The position numbers and the translations under genes are program-made. The notes under the pieces were generated by a model. It worked only from the letters and a program-made list of their open reading frames with translations, was not told the DNA's origin and searched no databases. Source: Dreissena polymorpha (taxonomy: Eukaryota > Mollusca > Bivalvia > Myida > Dreissenidae). From it: DNA of 64,000 nucleotides. The DNA lies in assembly GCF_020536995.1 (NCBI RefSeq), contig NC_068366.1, forward strand, positions 19,189,299 through 19,253,298, in the 5' to 3' direction. Position 1 is the first letter of the stretch. Each line of letters opens with the position of its first letter. This document shows positions 1 to 10,740 of this stretch, one piece after another.

Positions 1-1549
1 AAAACTATAGTCATAGTACAGTTACACGTTACAAAAGACGAGTTGATATAACACAAATAAGGCGAATATACATTGACTAGGTAATTTTTAAACAACTATG
101 TCCAGTGCTAATTAGATTGGGACTGCATTAAGGCTGTACATATGCACTTGCTTAGGTTTTGTATTTGTTTTTGTTTGAAGTACCCATTGATTCAACACAT
201 TTTAACATACTTTGTTTTGTATAATAGTACGGTTTGATTTGTTTCGCACTGAATTGAAGGCTGGGCATATCACGATAAAATAGTACACGTCTTCAATGTC
301 TCTAACATGTCATTTTGTGCATAAATGCTGTGATCTTTCTAGATTGTTATGTCTACCTGTTTCAATGGCTAATTTGAGAGACGATAATCGTAATTATGAA
401 AGACAAATTCGCAATTTATTTGTCATATAATCGAGATAATGTTCAAATTCAAATGTACATTTAAATATTTAGAATGTAATTAAAGAATTGCTATTATTTA
501 TTGAACTGTACCAAGATTGCTGAAAAACATCTATTACGGTAGACTTAAAAACAATATGGAAGTTATCGAATTACGTATGAAAATCCGTAGTTATCCAATA
601 ATTTATTCACATTTAAAGCCCAATTACTTTTTCCAAATTTAATACTTTTGAAACGTTTATACAATTTTGATATGATTATGTTTTTTGATTGGATAATTGA
701 CAGCAATGTATCGTACGAACATTCCATATAAGTGGTTGTAAGTGGTTAAACGTTAAGAATTAACAAATAACATAATATGATGCTTACATTAATTAGTACC
801 CCTTTTATTAAATTTTTTTTTTCAAAAGCATTCAAAAACGCCAATTCGCTTATTCACATTTGAACTTGGTGATACCTTTTTTTGTGTAAGAACAATTATA
901 TCGATAGATGCATTATTTGTTAACGCAACTATATATATTCTTACTAGCCACGGTTTATATTCGGTCTTTCAATAAACGAACGCTATGTCTGAAAAACACT
1001 TTTTTATTTTGATTGGAACGAGGAATTTGAAATAAAAAAACAACAAATTATCACACCTTTTTGGTCCAATTGGTTATAAAACATATAATATGGCATATTT
1101 GCAGAATAAAACATAATTTAAACGATCATATTACATCTAACATTCAGTTGCTTACAGCAGCTATATATATTATGACATCTAGGAAGAACAGAATACTATT
1201 TAAACGATTTTACATAAATGTTGCATTCAACAGCTTTCACGTGTGTTCGTAGAAGGCATTATCTATATCTCTCTGACTTATTCATTACGATTTATACATA
1301 CGTTAGTCATCAAACAGGAAGAACGCCCTCTGGGTTCACGGAAAAAACCCGCAGCATTCAATAGTAGTAAAACGCCTAACATGGATTGGAGATTTCCAAT
1401 ATTTACAGAGTATTAAAACAATCATCCGTCGACGGCCACGCTTGCAACGGGGAAAGGCGAAAAGTATGGGTATTGTATGTTTCGCTAATTGAAAATCTGG
1501 TTCTGAAAAAGTCATGCTTTTAATTGAAAATTCTTAATGGAAACATCAA
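1..1549. other. AT-rich spacer, no gene seen
   Basis: I see no supported coding region, RNA gene or clear repeat here. Reading frames are short and of non-coding character. It probably belongs to the leftmost unit of the tandem duplication, because block A begins right after it. Confidence 0.5.
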
Positions 1550-1800
1550 GCCATCCACAGCCGATAACAGTTAAGTTTTTCTATCAGCAAAACGTGTATC
1601 GAGGCACTGATAAGTTAAATCTGATAGTTCGACAATTTATTTGAATATTTCTTTTTGCAATTGGTTGTCGATTTACGAATTTTATAGTTATTTATTGGTT
1701 AATACGCCTATCACCTAACATGGGCAATAATGACCGAGTTTATAAAATACTTTCAACAAACAGATAAAAACATGATTGCTTTAGCCAACGATGAGCGGCC
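1550..1800. repeat. Segmental-duplication block A, copy 1
   Basis: Non-coding sequence that recurs at 13010-13262 and 23933-24162. The shared anchors are TAAGTTAAATCT, GGGCAATAATG, ACTTTCAACAAACA and AGATAAAA-CATG, in the same order and spacing. Identity is partial, so the duplication is old. The block precedes (in plus coordinates) the 3' end of each paralogous gene. Confidence 0.75.
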
Positions 1801-4800
1801 ATAACGATAATGATATAAATATTGAACATCAAGTTATTTACTATTAAATCCCATAATTCCACTTGTTCCACACTATAATTATATTGTGACTTTTTTCACA
1901 ACCTTACAAAATTAATTGTAATTCCTAAGTTTAATATCAGCTGTATATATGAATATAAATACATTTATGTATGAAACTAGCATGTCTTATAAGTTATGCT
2001 TATTATATTTTAAGTTTTTTTTTTTGATTGATCAAATTCCAAATAGACTAAAGCATATTATCTCAAATAAAAAATCATGACCTGTCAAATGCCCAAATGG
2101 TAGAGGCTTTTTATATAATTGTTCCTTATTATTTGACGTTGTGGCCATGCGATTTATTGTGTACTTAGTATCATAGAAAGGTTAAAATCCGGTATAAAAT
2201 ATAATGGGTTTGATATGGGTAGCCATAAAATAAAATGTTGTTGTTGTTTTTTTTGCTGTAACTGCCAACTGCCAATGGTGCAAATTTTCATTAATGTGAC
2301 ACGTGAGTTAGTTCCGTGGGTATAACGAGTCCTTTGAAAATGACCACCGACTCTCGTCTGGGTATAGATTAAACTGGCCGTTCCATTAACCGACTCAATA
2401 TAAATTTGTGGAACCAGAGAGCGGTTTAACTTTTTTCATATTAATGAGAAATCATGACACAAATAAGTATTTATCTCAACAGTGTTATCTTATACTTTTT
2501 CCTGCCATTTTAATATGCACAAGAAAATGAAATTAACTTTCAAAATGAACATTTAATTTTGGCATATACAGATTCAGCATGCACGCATACTATTTACTAT
2601 TTACCAATCGTAAATATTTGTTCTTAAAAAAACATTCGTAAAACAAAAAGCGCTTTAACTGAATCCTACCAAGGTACGTCTGCACGCATGCCTTTGTGTC
2701 AACAAACAACACTGCCGTCTTTGTGAAGACCTACTATAAATGTCCCATTATCATACGAAATATAAGCGTTGATCCATTTTCTGTTTTATTAGCTGTTGAC
2801 TTTGCTTGGTATAATGTCTGGGTGTGTCAGGCGATGCAATAGCGATCGATCTCATTTGAAGATTAAAGTAAATGTACTGGTATCGGATTGCGAAGACATA
2901 GTGAAAATGATAACACTCATAATCCAAAACTTATTTTATACGACAGAACTGAGTGATTAATATATTTACAATGATTTATATTTTTCTAAGATGGTATTAT
3001 ATTGCACCAGAAAACATAAGTGTGTTGTTTTTCTTTGAATAAGATTTTTAAATATGTTTAAGAGGTTGTATTTAAATGATGTTTGCACTTTTGCTTGTGT
3101 TTAATTTTTCTTAATGCCGTAAACTGTATAGTACATACCATATTTTTGGGACTATGCATTGCGAGACATTCATTCAATGACATTTAGAAATCGAATTGAA
3201 ATGTGCAGTTTTTAATTTGACGTATAAGTGTCATAAGTTTACAAATGGTATTGATAAAAAAGAAAAGAAAATGACAGATTATGATTTTATTATCACATAT
3301 GAAGTGGTACACAAATAAAACCAAAGGCGATGTTAATGCCTCTAACGTAGCGTTGCTTTACCCTAATGTCGATTGAGTGCAAACAAATACACAGTGCTCG
3401 AGTTAAGCTGAAATAACTGAAGAATTCTGGAATCATGTTGAAATCACGTTATTATAAGCGTATGAGATAACAAATTAATTTTAATAAATCCCTTCATGGT
3501 TAATATAAATTCAGCATTTGAATAACGTGTTTTAGTGTTACACCTATCCGAGGCTCGAGATTTAAAACGTTTATGTATTCTGAAGTTGAACGAGCCCAAT
3601 GCCTTACCAGATCCTTGTTTTGAAATGTTGTTTCCTTCGTCAAATTAAATAACGCGATGCGTACCGGATGCTTACACGTAGAAAATGCAAAAAGATGATC
3701 CTATCAAGTCTTTAAAATGGCCGCTACTAACACGCAACCTTACTTTGTTCCAAGGCTCGATTAATTATAATATCAAAGAAAACGTGGCTTCAAACATTTT
3801 AATAATTCTCGTGTGTGTATTTTTTACTGCAAAACGGCTATGCCAACATCTGGAAAACAAAGGCAAGAAATCAGAGCTATAGATAATTATACTATTTGTT
3901 TGATTTAAGTTTATACAACAATATACAAAGATGACTGCATCGATATTCAAAACCACAAGTACACGTGATATTTTATACAAAAGAATTTAACCGCTGAACA
4001 CGATAACCGATGGCGATGATTTATAAACATAAATAAGATGGAAATTAGTATGGGAACTACTTATCGCTAATTGCTACATTATATTATATAGAACTATGTG
4101 CAATGCTGTACAATGTTATATAAAAGCATTTTCGTGGTATCGTTATTAACAAAAAGCACATGTTCCAATATCATCGTCATAATTCCACTAAAAGACGTAA
4201 ACTCAAACTCCTATTTCATGCCCAGTTGTGTGTATATATTGTCTTCTTGAAATGTTAAGTGAAAATACTGCGTAACGTGAAGAGGGCACTTGAAATGTTA
4301 CGTTCAAATCAGATATCACTTTATATAATTATATAATTTGTTATCGAAAAGATATAGAAGACGAGACCTTCCTCGCACAAGCGAGGTGACTTATCATAGG
4401 TATTTGCATACAATTTATATCTTCGATAAACCTTGTAGGTAATTAACATACATGTATGTTAAACCAATAAGTTAATTTTATAAATATGTTTGGAGGACAC
4501 TCACACCAGAATAACGAAACAGCCACAAATAATTCGCATTCAACTTTTTGCCAATAGTTAAAATCAATGAAGCAAATATATCTGCATTGATTTACTTTAC
4601 TTTTAAATATATATGGGAATACTGAATGTTCGGTCATCATTTGGGGATGGGATCTTTTTTAAGGCTAGTGAACAAATGCCTATACAATACAGGATATTAC
4701 AAACCACACAACAAACAAATTATTTCGTACTGGAGTCTTCGCATTGGAAAGTTGATGTATATCATTTGCAAAACATGAACGTAAATATAAATAACTGTTT

Positions 4801-5097
4801 AGAATGCGTGCCATACATACGTCGATTAGAGTGTTATGATTGATTACAATACTACCTATGACAAAATATTTGGTTTAGAATAACATGAATTACCAGCGGT
4901 GACCTGTGATAAGTTTTAATAACATAAATAACATCATTTATAATTATAAAATGTGTTTGAACTTTGAAGATTTAAAATCACCCAATATTCATCAACATAT
5001 TCTTAAAACTGTGCTATTCTATATGAGCTGTTTATGCAAATCTCAGCGACATTCATCACCACAACACAAAAATATTCATTTTTAAAACGATCACGTA
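1801..5097. other. Spacer with scattered duplicated fragments
   Basis: No gene is supported. Short stretches match other units. About 3190-3240 (AGTTTTTAATTTGACGTATA..) resembles 24520-24575. About 4305-4410 (CAGATATC..TTTGTTATCGA..) resembles 29065-29180. These are remnants of the same tandem duplication. The short frames around 3685-3882 and 4613-4843 show no recognisable domain. Confidence 0.45.
2694..2890. repeat. Segmental-duplication block B, copy 1
   Basis: Shares ordered pieces with 13455-13680 and 26326-26570: CAACAAA(C)AACACTGCC, TTTGTG, TGTTGACTTT, GATCGATCT and GATTAAAGTAAA. It lies about 900 bp after block A, much as in the second unit (about 200 bp) and third unit (about 2.2 kb). 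The differing spacing points to later insertions and deletions. Confidence 0.6.
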
Positions 5098-5468
5098 TTA
5101 TATAGAGGATATTTGTTGGATTCGGTGGATTATCGATTTTAATTCACGAGTGAAAATAGAAAATAATATTTTCACGAGTGGCGCAGCCACGAGTGAAAAT
5201 ATATATTTTATATGATCACGAGTGAATTAAAATCGATAATCCACCGAATCCAACAAATTTTCTTTTTATTTTATGCTTTATTTCACAGTTTATATACATT
5301 TTTAAAGAGTTTAACTAAAGAATTTCGTTGGGAACATGACGTCATTTCGTCAAAAAAATGACGTCATTTAACATAAACAGTGAAAATTATCGATAATTTT
5401 CACTGATGATTTTCATTGTTTGAAACAGTGAAATTATCAGTTTTAATTCACTGATATTTCTCTATAAA
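5098..5468. repeat. Palindromic MITE-like element
   Basis: The arm at about 5112-5152 (starting TTTGTTGGATTCGGTGGATT) is the reverse complement of about 5217-5259 (ending CCACCGAATCCAACAAA). Between them is a smaller palindrome, CACGAGTGGCGCAGCCACGAGTG. A second set of short palindromes (ATGACGTCAT, AAATTATCGATAATTT) follows to about 5420. The outer ends GAGGATAT and ATATTTCTC are weakly inverted. There is no coding potential. Confidence 0.65.
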
Positions 5469-5668
5469 CCACCGGAATGCATAAAATAAAATGGCATCAT
5501 TATGACCAATCATATTTGCCAACAAACAGTTTAAGTTGATTTATTTAAGTCTTATTTAATATTGTTAAGTCTAAGACTCGCTTAGTGACAGGGTTCGGAA
5601 TTAATTGAAATATAATGACACCAGGAATGTAAGTAAGACTTACCGCCACCCGCTAACGTTAATCTGTA

Positions 5669-5898
5669 TTGGACCGTGCTCTGTGAAAAGGGGGTTTAAA
5701 GCATGTGTGTAAAGTGTCGTTCCAGATTAGTCTTTGCAGTCCGCGCAGGCTTATCAGGGACGATACTTTCCGCCTAAACTAGATTTTTGCTAAGAAAAGA
5801 CTTTCTTTAAACGAAAAATACCATAAAAGTGGAAAGTGTAGTCCTTGATCAATCTGTGCGGACTGCATTAAACTCCCTTTTCACAGAGCACGATCCAT
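5669..5898. repeat. MITE, GTGCTCTGTGAAAAGGG family, copy 1
   Basis: The terminal inverted repeats are GACCGTGCTCTGTGAAAAGG and CCTTTTCACAGAGCACGATC, around a body with AGTGTCGTTCCAGATTAG and GCGCAGGCTTATCAGGGACG. Further copies or fragments are at 36393, 50866, 55115 and 62771. It is non-coding and presumably mobilised in trans. I know this family as very frequent in bivalve DNA (recollection). Confidence 0.8.
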
Positions 5899-6044
5899 TT
5901 TTAAAATCATTATTCATACACTTAATGTTTAACAATTAATAAGAATTTAGTGCTGTCGTTGATGTACAACTTACGAAAGAGGACTGCACATAAAACTAGA
6001 ATTAAACACACTGGGCATGATTTCAATGCGAAATTTTTATTTAA

Positions 6045-6260
6045 CCCATTTATTCCTAGTGGACTATCTTATCTTTCTAAATTGGATCAATTAATTTCAA
6101 AATTAGGGATGTTTGGTATATTTATTTCTCTACTTAGAATATTTATTACGGAAATTCCTTTAAGCAAACAGCGCAGAACCTGATGAGACGCCGCATCATG
6201 CGGCGTCTCGTCTGGGTCTACGCTGTTTGCCAAGGCCTTTTTTCTAGACGCATAAATGGG
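6045..6260. repeat. TTAA-flanked MITE with GAGACGCC hairpin, copy 1
   Basis: A TTAA precedes the end CCCATTTATTCCTAG; the other end is CATAAATGGG. Inside is a strong nested hairpin: GCAAACAGCG pairs with CGCTGTTTGC, and GAGACGCCGCAT pairs with ATGCGGCGTCTC. It shares both sequence and TTAA flank with 30835-31058. TTAA target use is typical of piggyBac and Kolobok superfamilies. Confidence 0.75.
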
Positions 6261-6870
6261 TTTATTAACAAGCTGTTCAGTACCAATATATGTGAAATTG
6301 GCATCATATCAAAATTCGTGTTACAAACTTGCACGTTACATATATCATAGAATTTGTCTTTTGAAATTATGACTGCAATATACCACATTGGCGAATCTGG
6401 AGTCACAAACGAGAATTCGTTCGATTACATATTTACCCAAATGTCAAGAAACTGCTGCGATTAGATTTAGTGTCGCTGCACATGTGTTGAATCTCTCATT
6501 TAATTAACAGCTTTACAAATTTATGGCACTTGATATACAGAAGACGAGTACCTGTTGCGAAGGAATCTCATGTCATTCAAAACATACCGCATGCAGATTA
6601 AATGCTTATATTTATGGATTATACTAAATTAGAGTAAGACATATTTAATCACTCTTAGAAAGAACATGATTTGAAAGATGAAATGATTACAACGTTCGGG
6701 TATTAATGGATTTTTTATCAAGGTCTCTCAAATAATCATTTTCTTTCGCGGTCTAACGTTAACTAGTGCGAACTTCGACATAAATTACATACAATAGTTA
6801 TAAAATATAACACTTTTATTTATATCGAGATAAAATGTGCGGTCTCAGCATGGCACTTTATGACCTAACT
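6261..6870. other. Spacer, nothing recognised
   Basis: AT-rich non-coding DNA between the TTAA MITE and the 47-bp array. I see no feature in it. Confidence 0.5.
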
Positions 6871-7234
6871 GTACGTGCTAACAATCTGCAGAAAGTACTG
6901 CATATATTGTAGATCAAGTACGTGCTAACAATCTGCAGAAAGTACTGCATATATTGTAGATCAAGTACGTGCTAACAATCTGCAGAAAGTACTGCATATA
7001 TTGTAGATCAAGTACGTGCTAACAATCTGCAGAAAGTACTGCATATATTGTAGATCAAGTACGTGCTAACAATCTGCAGAAAGTACTGCATATATTGTAG
7101 ATCAAGTACGTGCTAACAATCTGCAGAAAGTACTGCATATATTGTAGATCAAGTACGTGCTAACAATCTGCAGAAAGTACTGCATATATTGTAGAACAAT
7201 CTGCTGAAAGTACTGCATATATTGTAGATCAAGT
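6871..7234. repeat. 47-bp tandem array, about 7.7 units
   Basis: Seven units start at 6871, 6918, 6965, 7012, 7059, 7106 and 7153. They are virtually identical to one another (GTACGTGCTAACAATCTGCA...). A truncated, slightly changed unit with CTGCTG in place of CTGCAG closes the array. The near-identity indicates recent expansion or homogenisation. It lies about 530 bp beyond the 3' end of the first paralog. Confidence 0.95.
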
Positions 7235-7679
7235 GTGTAGAGTATATCATGATCAACTCCAACGCTGAATCATTTATTTAGTTAAAATCAACAGTCATTA
7301 TTCTACATTAAGGTATAGATATACATTATTTAAATTTCAAATATGCTTATTATGGTTAACACATGAAAATCACAGAATGAAAGAACAATTTAATTATAAA
7401 AAAACAGCATATTTATAATTTCATATTGCCACTAATTAGAATATAGTAATTAATAGTATTACCTACTTATGCTCACAATATCCGCAAACAAAAATGAACA
7501 TAAAATGAAGAGTTTGCAAATATATTGATTTGGTGTTTATTCCATCAACAAGCGTGCAGTGTATCCATTTAGTCACAATTTCGTATGACTTATTGACACT
7601 TATGTATTAACCTTGATTCATAAACAGTGCCCAAATAAGCCAAATCGTCAAATACATAGGCAATAATGATTAATCCATG
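7235..7679. other. Spacer on the 3' side of paralog 1
   Basis: AT-rich DNA without recognisable features. The 3' UTR of the minus-strand gene would lie here if it is transcribed. Confidence 0.4.
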
Positions 7680-7771
7680 TGAAACCAATTAATCCCCGTG
7701 ACGTTTTGGCGCACTTGCGCACAATTCCTGCTATTGACCACGTTTTGTTCGTGCACATGAACACGTTTAGA
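7680..7771 (-). pseudogene. Out-of-frame relict of the ancestral C-terminus of paralog 1
   Basis: Read on the minus strand one frame off the 515-aa gene, this stretch gives SKRVHVHEQNVVNSRN and then VRQNV. It aligns with the last about 30 residues of paralog 2 (SKLQHLHEQNVVNGDN ... VRQKV). The DNA match (CACGAACAAAACGTGGT.AAT) is close. In paralog 1 the preceding about 140 codons are missing, and the join shifts the frame so that TCT-AAA is read as TTC-TAA, making the present stop. It is therefore a fossil of the old 3' coding end, now probably 3' UTR. Confidence 0.8.
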
Positions 7772-9314
7772 ATGAAGAAGAAGTCGTTGAACAAGTCTCG
7801 TCCTCGGACGAATCTAGTCCAACATCGAATGCTACTGGTAGTCGTATTGCTTTGTATGTTTTTACTTGCTCAAAGTGATTGTTGCTATTTATAGTTACCC
7901 TTTTCTCGTTGACAATTATTGGGGTCATTGTCGCTCGATTGAGCACATGTCGATGGAGAACATGCGCAGTGCTGCTTTTGCGAAATCCACCACTGAACAT
8001 CTTTCGCAACGATTTGGAAGTGGAACATCTCGGACTCTGCGCTTCGTTTTTAATACACAGTTTATCAAATGCATTCGGCGTCACGCCCCGATCAGAAGAG
8101 GTGTTTTGCAACGCTTCATCGGGGGTCATAGCTAAAAACCTAAAAAGTTTAAACTCTTTTATATGTTTTTGTATTTCTGAATGACTGTCCCTTGAACGCT
8201 TCTCTTTCATGGATCTCATGCTCATTGAGCTGTGTGTTTTAAGTGCTTGATCTTTATGGCGTTCTTTATATGGCATATTTGGCGTACTTTTGACCGATGT
8301 GACAGATACGCATCCGGGCGTTCGCCGCATTTGTTCGATTGCCTGCATGTTTGGTTTGACGGTTTGCTTTATGTCCAAGTTCGACCGAGACAGAGACTTA
8401 ACATTATCCCACATGACAGAGACGCATTCGGGCGTTGGCCGCATCCGTTCCAGTGTCTGCATGTATGGTCTGTCACTATGTTTAATGTCATAGTTCGTCC
8501 GAGACAGTGGCTTAACACTGTCCCGTGAATACACTTTCCTTTTCTGAATGTTTTTAGAAGTTTCAGTTTTTAAAAATGCAATGACTTGCTTCATATTCAG
8601 TTTATCTGGATCGTGATCGTTTATGGGAGTCTCGTCACGAGGAAGCTGATTAACATTCAATTTGAATCTATTTCTGCTATGCACTTGTTCAAAATAATAG
8701 CTATCGCACATTCTATGTAGCTCTAACTCACTAGGAGTCACGGACCCAGGGCGCTCGTTCACTTGAGACCATTGTGTCCGACTGTCGGGAGAGGTGCCAT
8801 AACTCGGCTTAGAACGTTTTGTAAGCGTGTTTTCCACGCGGGCTATCTCCTCTTTATTATCACCTTTGTTTTCTATCGACGATAGCTGGTCCTTCATGTT
8901 ATATAGTCGTAATTTAAGCAATTCTTTCATTTCTGAATGCATTTCCGTTGCCTTCATTTTAGGGTTTTGCCTGTGTACCTTTGTGAGAATGTCGTTTTTT
9001 TCACACTCGGTAATTGTAGTATAGCCATACTGAGTAGCGTCAGACTTTACAGACGATGCGTCGAGCTCTTCATTCACATCGGAACGTACGAAGTTAACTG
9101 ATTTTGCTTGAGATCGTATCTTGGCATTAGCCGCACTAGTCTTGGAACGAACGTTTTCTCTTCCGGTTACCGAACAAAGGGGAAAACCGCGGAATTCGTG
9201 AGGACGCTTTACCGTTGTTTTTATCTCCAGATTTCTCGCGTTGTTACTCGAGAACGGAACTATCCTGAGAACAGTTGGTTGCCAGTTGTCGGCCATTGGA
9301 AGTATGGAGTCCAT
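7767..9314 (-). CDS. Uncharacterised Ser/Lys/Arg-rich protein, tandem paralog 1 (C-terminally shortened)
   Basis: A single uninterrupted frame of 515 codons starting MDSILPMADNWQPTVLRIV. The start is chosen because the same N-terminus (DNWQPTVLRIVPFSSN) and an A-rich leader precede the ATG in paralog 2. I do not recognise the family. The protein is hydrophilic and low in hydrophobic core, so probably largely disordered, with no signal peptide or membrane segment. Conserved islands shared with paralog 2 are the N-terminus (about 9-24), FKLNVNQLPR..TPINDHDPDKLNMKQVIAFL (about 219-250), EFKLFRFLAMTPDEA (about 387-401) and HVLHRHVLNRAT. A 38-residue segment is doubled here (about 265-302 and 303-340, each ..LSR.N.DIK...MRPTPECVSV-like), whereas paralog 2 has one copy. 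About 140 codons before the C-terminus are deleted with a frameshift. Keeping over 500 open codons while the flanks diverge argues for selection. Function unknown. Confidence 0.8.
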   Translation of the reverse strand: MDSILPMADNWQPTVLRIVPFSSNNARNLEIKTTVKRPHEFRGFPLCSVTGRENVRSKTSAANAKIRSQAKSVNFVRSDVNEELDASSVKSDATQYGYTTITECEKNDILTKVHRQNPKMKATEMHSEMKELLKLRLYNMKDQLSSIENKGDNKEEIARVENTLTKRSKPSYGTSPDSRTQWSQVNERPGSVTPSELELHRMCDSYYFEQVHSRNRFKLNVNQLPRDETPINDHDPDKLNMKQVIAFLKTETSKNIQKRKVYSRDSVKPLSRTNYDIKHSDRPYMQTLERMRPTPECVSVMWDNVKSLSRSNLDIKQTVKPNMQAIEQMRRTPGCVSVTSVKSTPNMPYKERHKDQALKTHSSMSMRSMKEKRSRDSHSEIQKHIKEFKLFRFLAMTPDEALQNTSSDRGVTPNAFDKLCIKNEAQSPRCSTSKSLRKMFSGGFRKSSTAHVLHRHVLNRATMTPIIVNEKRVTINSNNHFEQVKTYKAIRLPVAFDVGLDSSEDETCSTTSSSF

Positions 9315-9560
9315 TTTTTTTTAACTTATCCGATATGGAGCTGAGGAATATGATTTAATGGTGAACTAAAAAAACTTGCTCATAACGCCATCCACGAGTA
9401 GCGGAATGTTGAAGTAGTTATGATATCACCGGCATAAATGTCATCCAGACGATTCGTTTGTTGGCGTGTATTTTTACTGGCGGTTGTAGGCAGCTAAAGC
9501 TTACATGAAAACCTCAAATGACATCTTAGGTGTACTTCCATTTTTACTTATATATTTTAA
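9315..9560 (-). promoter_or_regulatory. Conserved upstream block of paralog 1
   Basis: This non-coding DNA immediately 5' of the start resembles 18369-18615 upstream of paralog 2. Shared plus-strand pieces are GCGGAATGTTGAA / CGCAGAATGTTGAA, GTCAT.CAGA, and GGCGGTTGTAGGCAGCTAAA / GGTGGCTGTTGCCAGCTATA. It is likely the 5' UTR and core promoter, but I see no decisive TATA or initiator. The call rests on position and conservation only. Confidence 0.5.
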
Positions 9561-10740
9561 CTATCAAATGATATCCGTTGTATTGATATCCCATGGTGCA
9601 TTCCTCCAAATATCCTTAACAGATAGATCTCCATTAGTTCAAAATATGTACTCGTGTTCCTATCTTGCCGTTTGATAACTTTCATGTAAAATGCGTTTGT
9701 ATTTCCAATAATCAATTTTTTTAAACCTCATTTTTTAACCTCTGAAAATGTTTATCTAATTTCCAATCTTGATTCGAACACTTCGCAGTTTAAACATAAG
9801 AAAATAACTGTTTCCTGACCGGATTTCCTATTTGTATAAGTACTCTTTCAATACCGTAGTAGAAAGAAGCCTTTTTAAGAGCAATTTCAGTCCTTAGTAT
9901 AAATCATATCTACTGCGCCTTGACCTAAAAGCAAAAACGAAAATATGTCCAATCTCTATTGTATAAAGTATTTAACGGTCAGCCTTTATTCCTCTTGCGC
10001 CGAACATAAATCCGCTTGTACTACGTATAAACACTGTGCTTTCGATTTGTTATAAAGGACACTAACAAAATAGATTATAGACATAATAGCATATGTTATC
10101 GGCATATTTTATTTCGCAATATCATGCTGGTATATAATCAACTAAATTCATAATTTGATAAGAACCTCATATCTTATTAAGGGCTAAGTTTTGCATTTGT
10201 TCTCCACACACGTAACGCACGCATTTAAAGCACCTATGCACATGTTTATTGAAGCCAATATTTGTTGGAAATTAATGTCTTTATAGTTAACAATCTTTAG
10301 TGCAAAATTATGTTGTTTTATGTCAATCAATAAGGGTTCAAGCGGAAGTCGTAGCTCATATGCATGTAAGCAAACAATCACTTAATCAAAACACTCAATT
10401 ATTCTAAGACCTAGCCTATAATTAATTGGCCAATGCACGAAACAACTAAGTTAACAGCCTAAAATATGTTAACGAGTCTACAAACAAACTAACAAAATCA
10501 GCACACAAACCACCATAAATAAACAACCAACCGTCCATACATGTAACTATATACAAACACTAAAAATCAATAATCCAGATAACCAGCAACCGAACGTCTA
10601 ACCAACTAACCAAAAGACAACCAACGAACAAAACTAACCAACGAACAATACCAAAAAACTAATGAAACAAACGAACTACTGTCAAAGTGCATACACATGT
10701 CATTTTATAAGGCATGGTAATTTAACGGACACGTCTTTTT
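9561..10740. other. Spacer; contains AAC/CAA-rich low-complexity tract
   Basis: No gene is supported. About 10480-10680 is a degenerate run of AACCAACTAACCAAA-like words. It has a counterpart at about 21160-21400 in the second unit, again as part of the tandem duplication. Confidence 0.5.

Noticed and set aside
7866-9344. Plus-strand frames opposite paralog 1 (e.g. 7879-8184, 8232-8528, 9108-9344)
   Set aside because: They are antisense shadows of the long minus-strand frame, with cysteine- and arginine-rich, non-conserved content.
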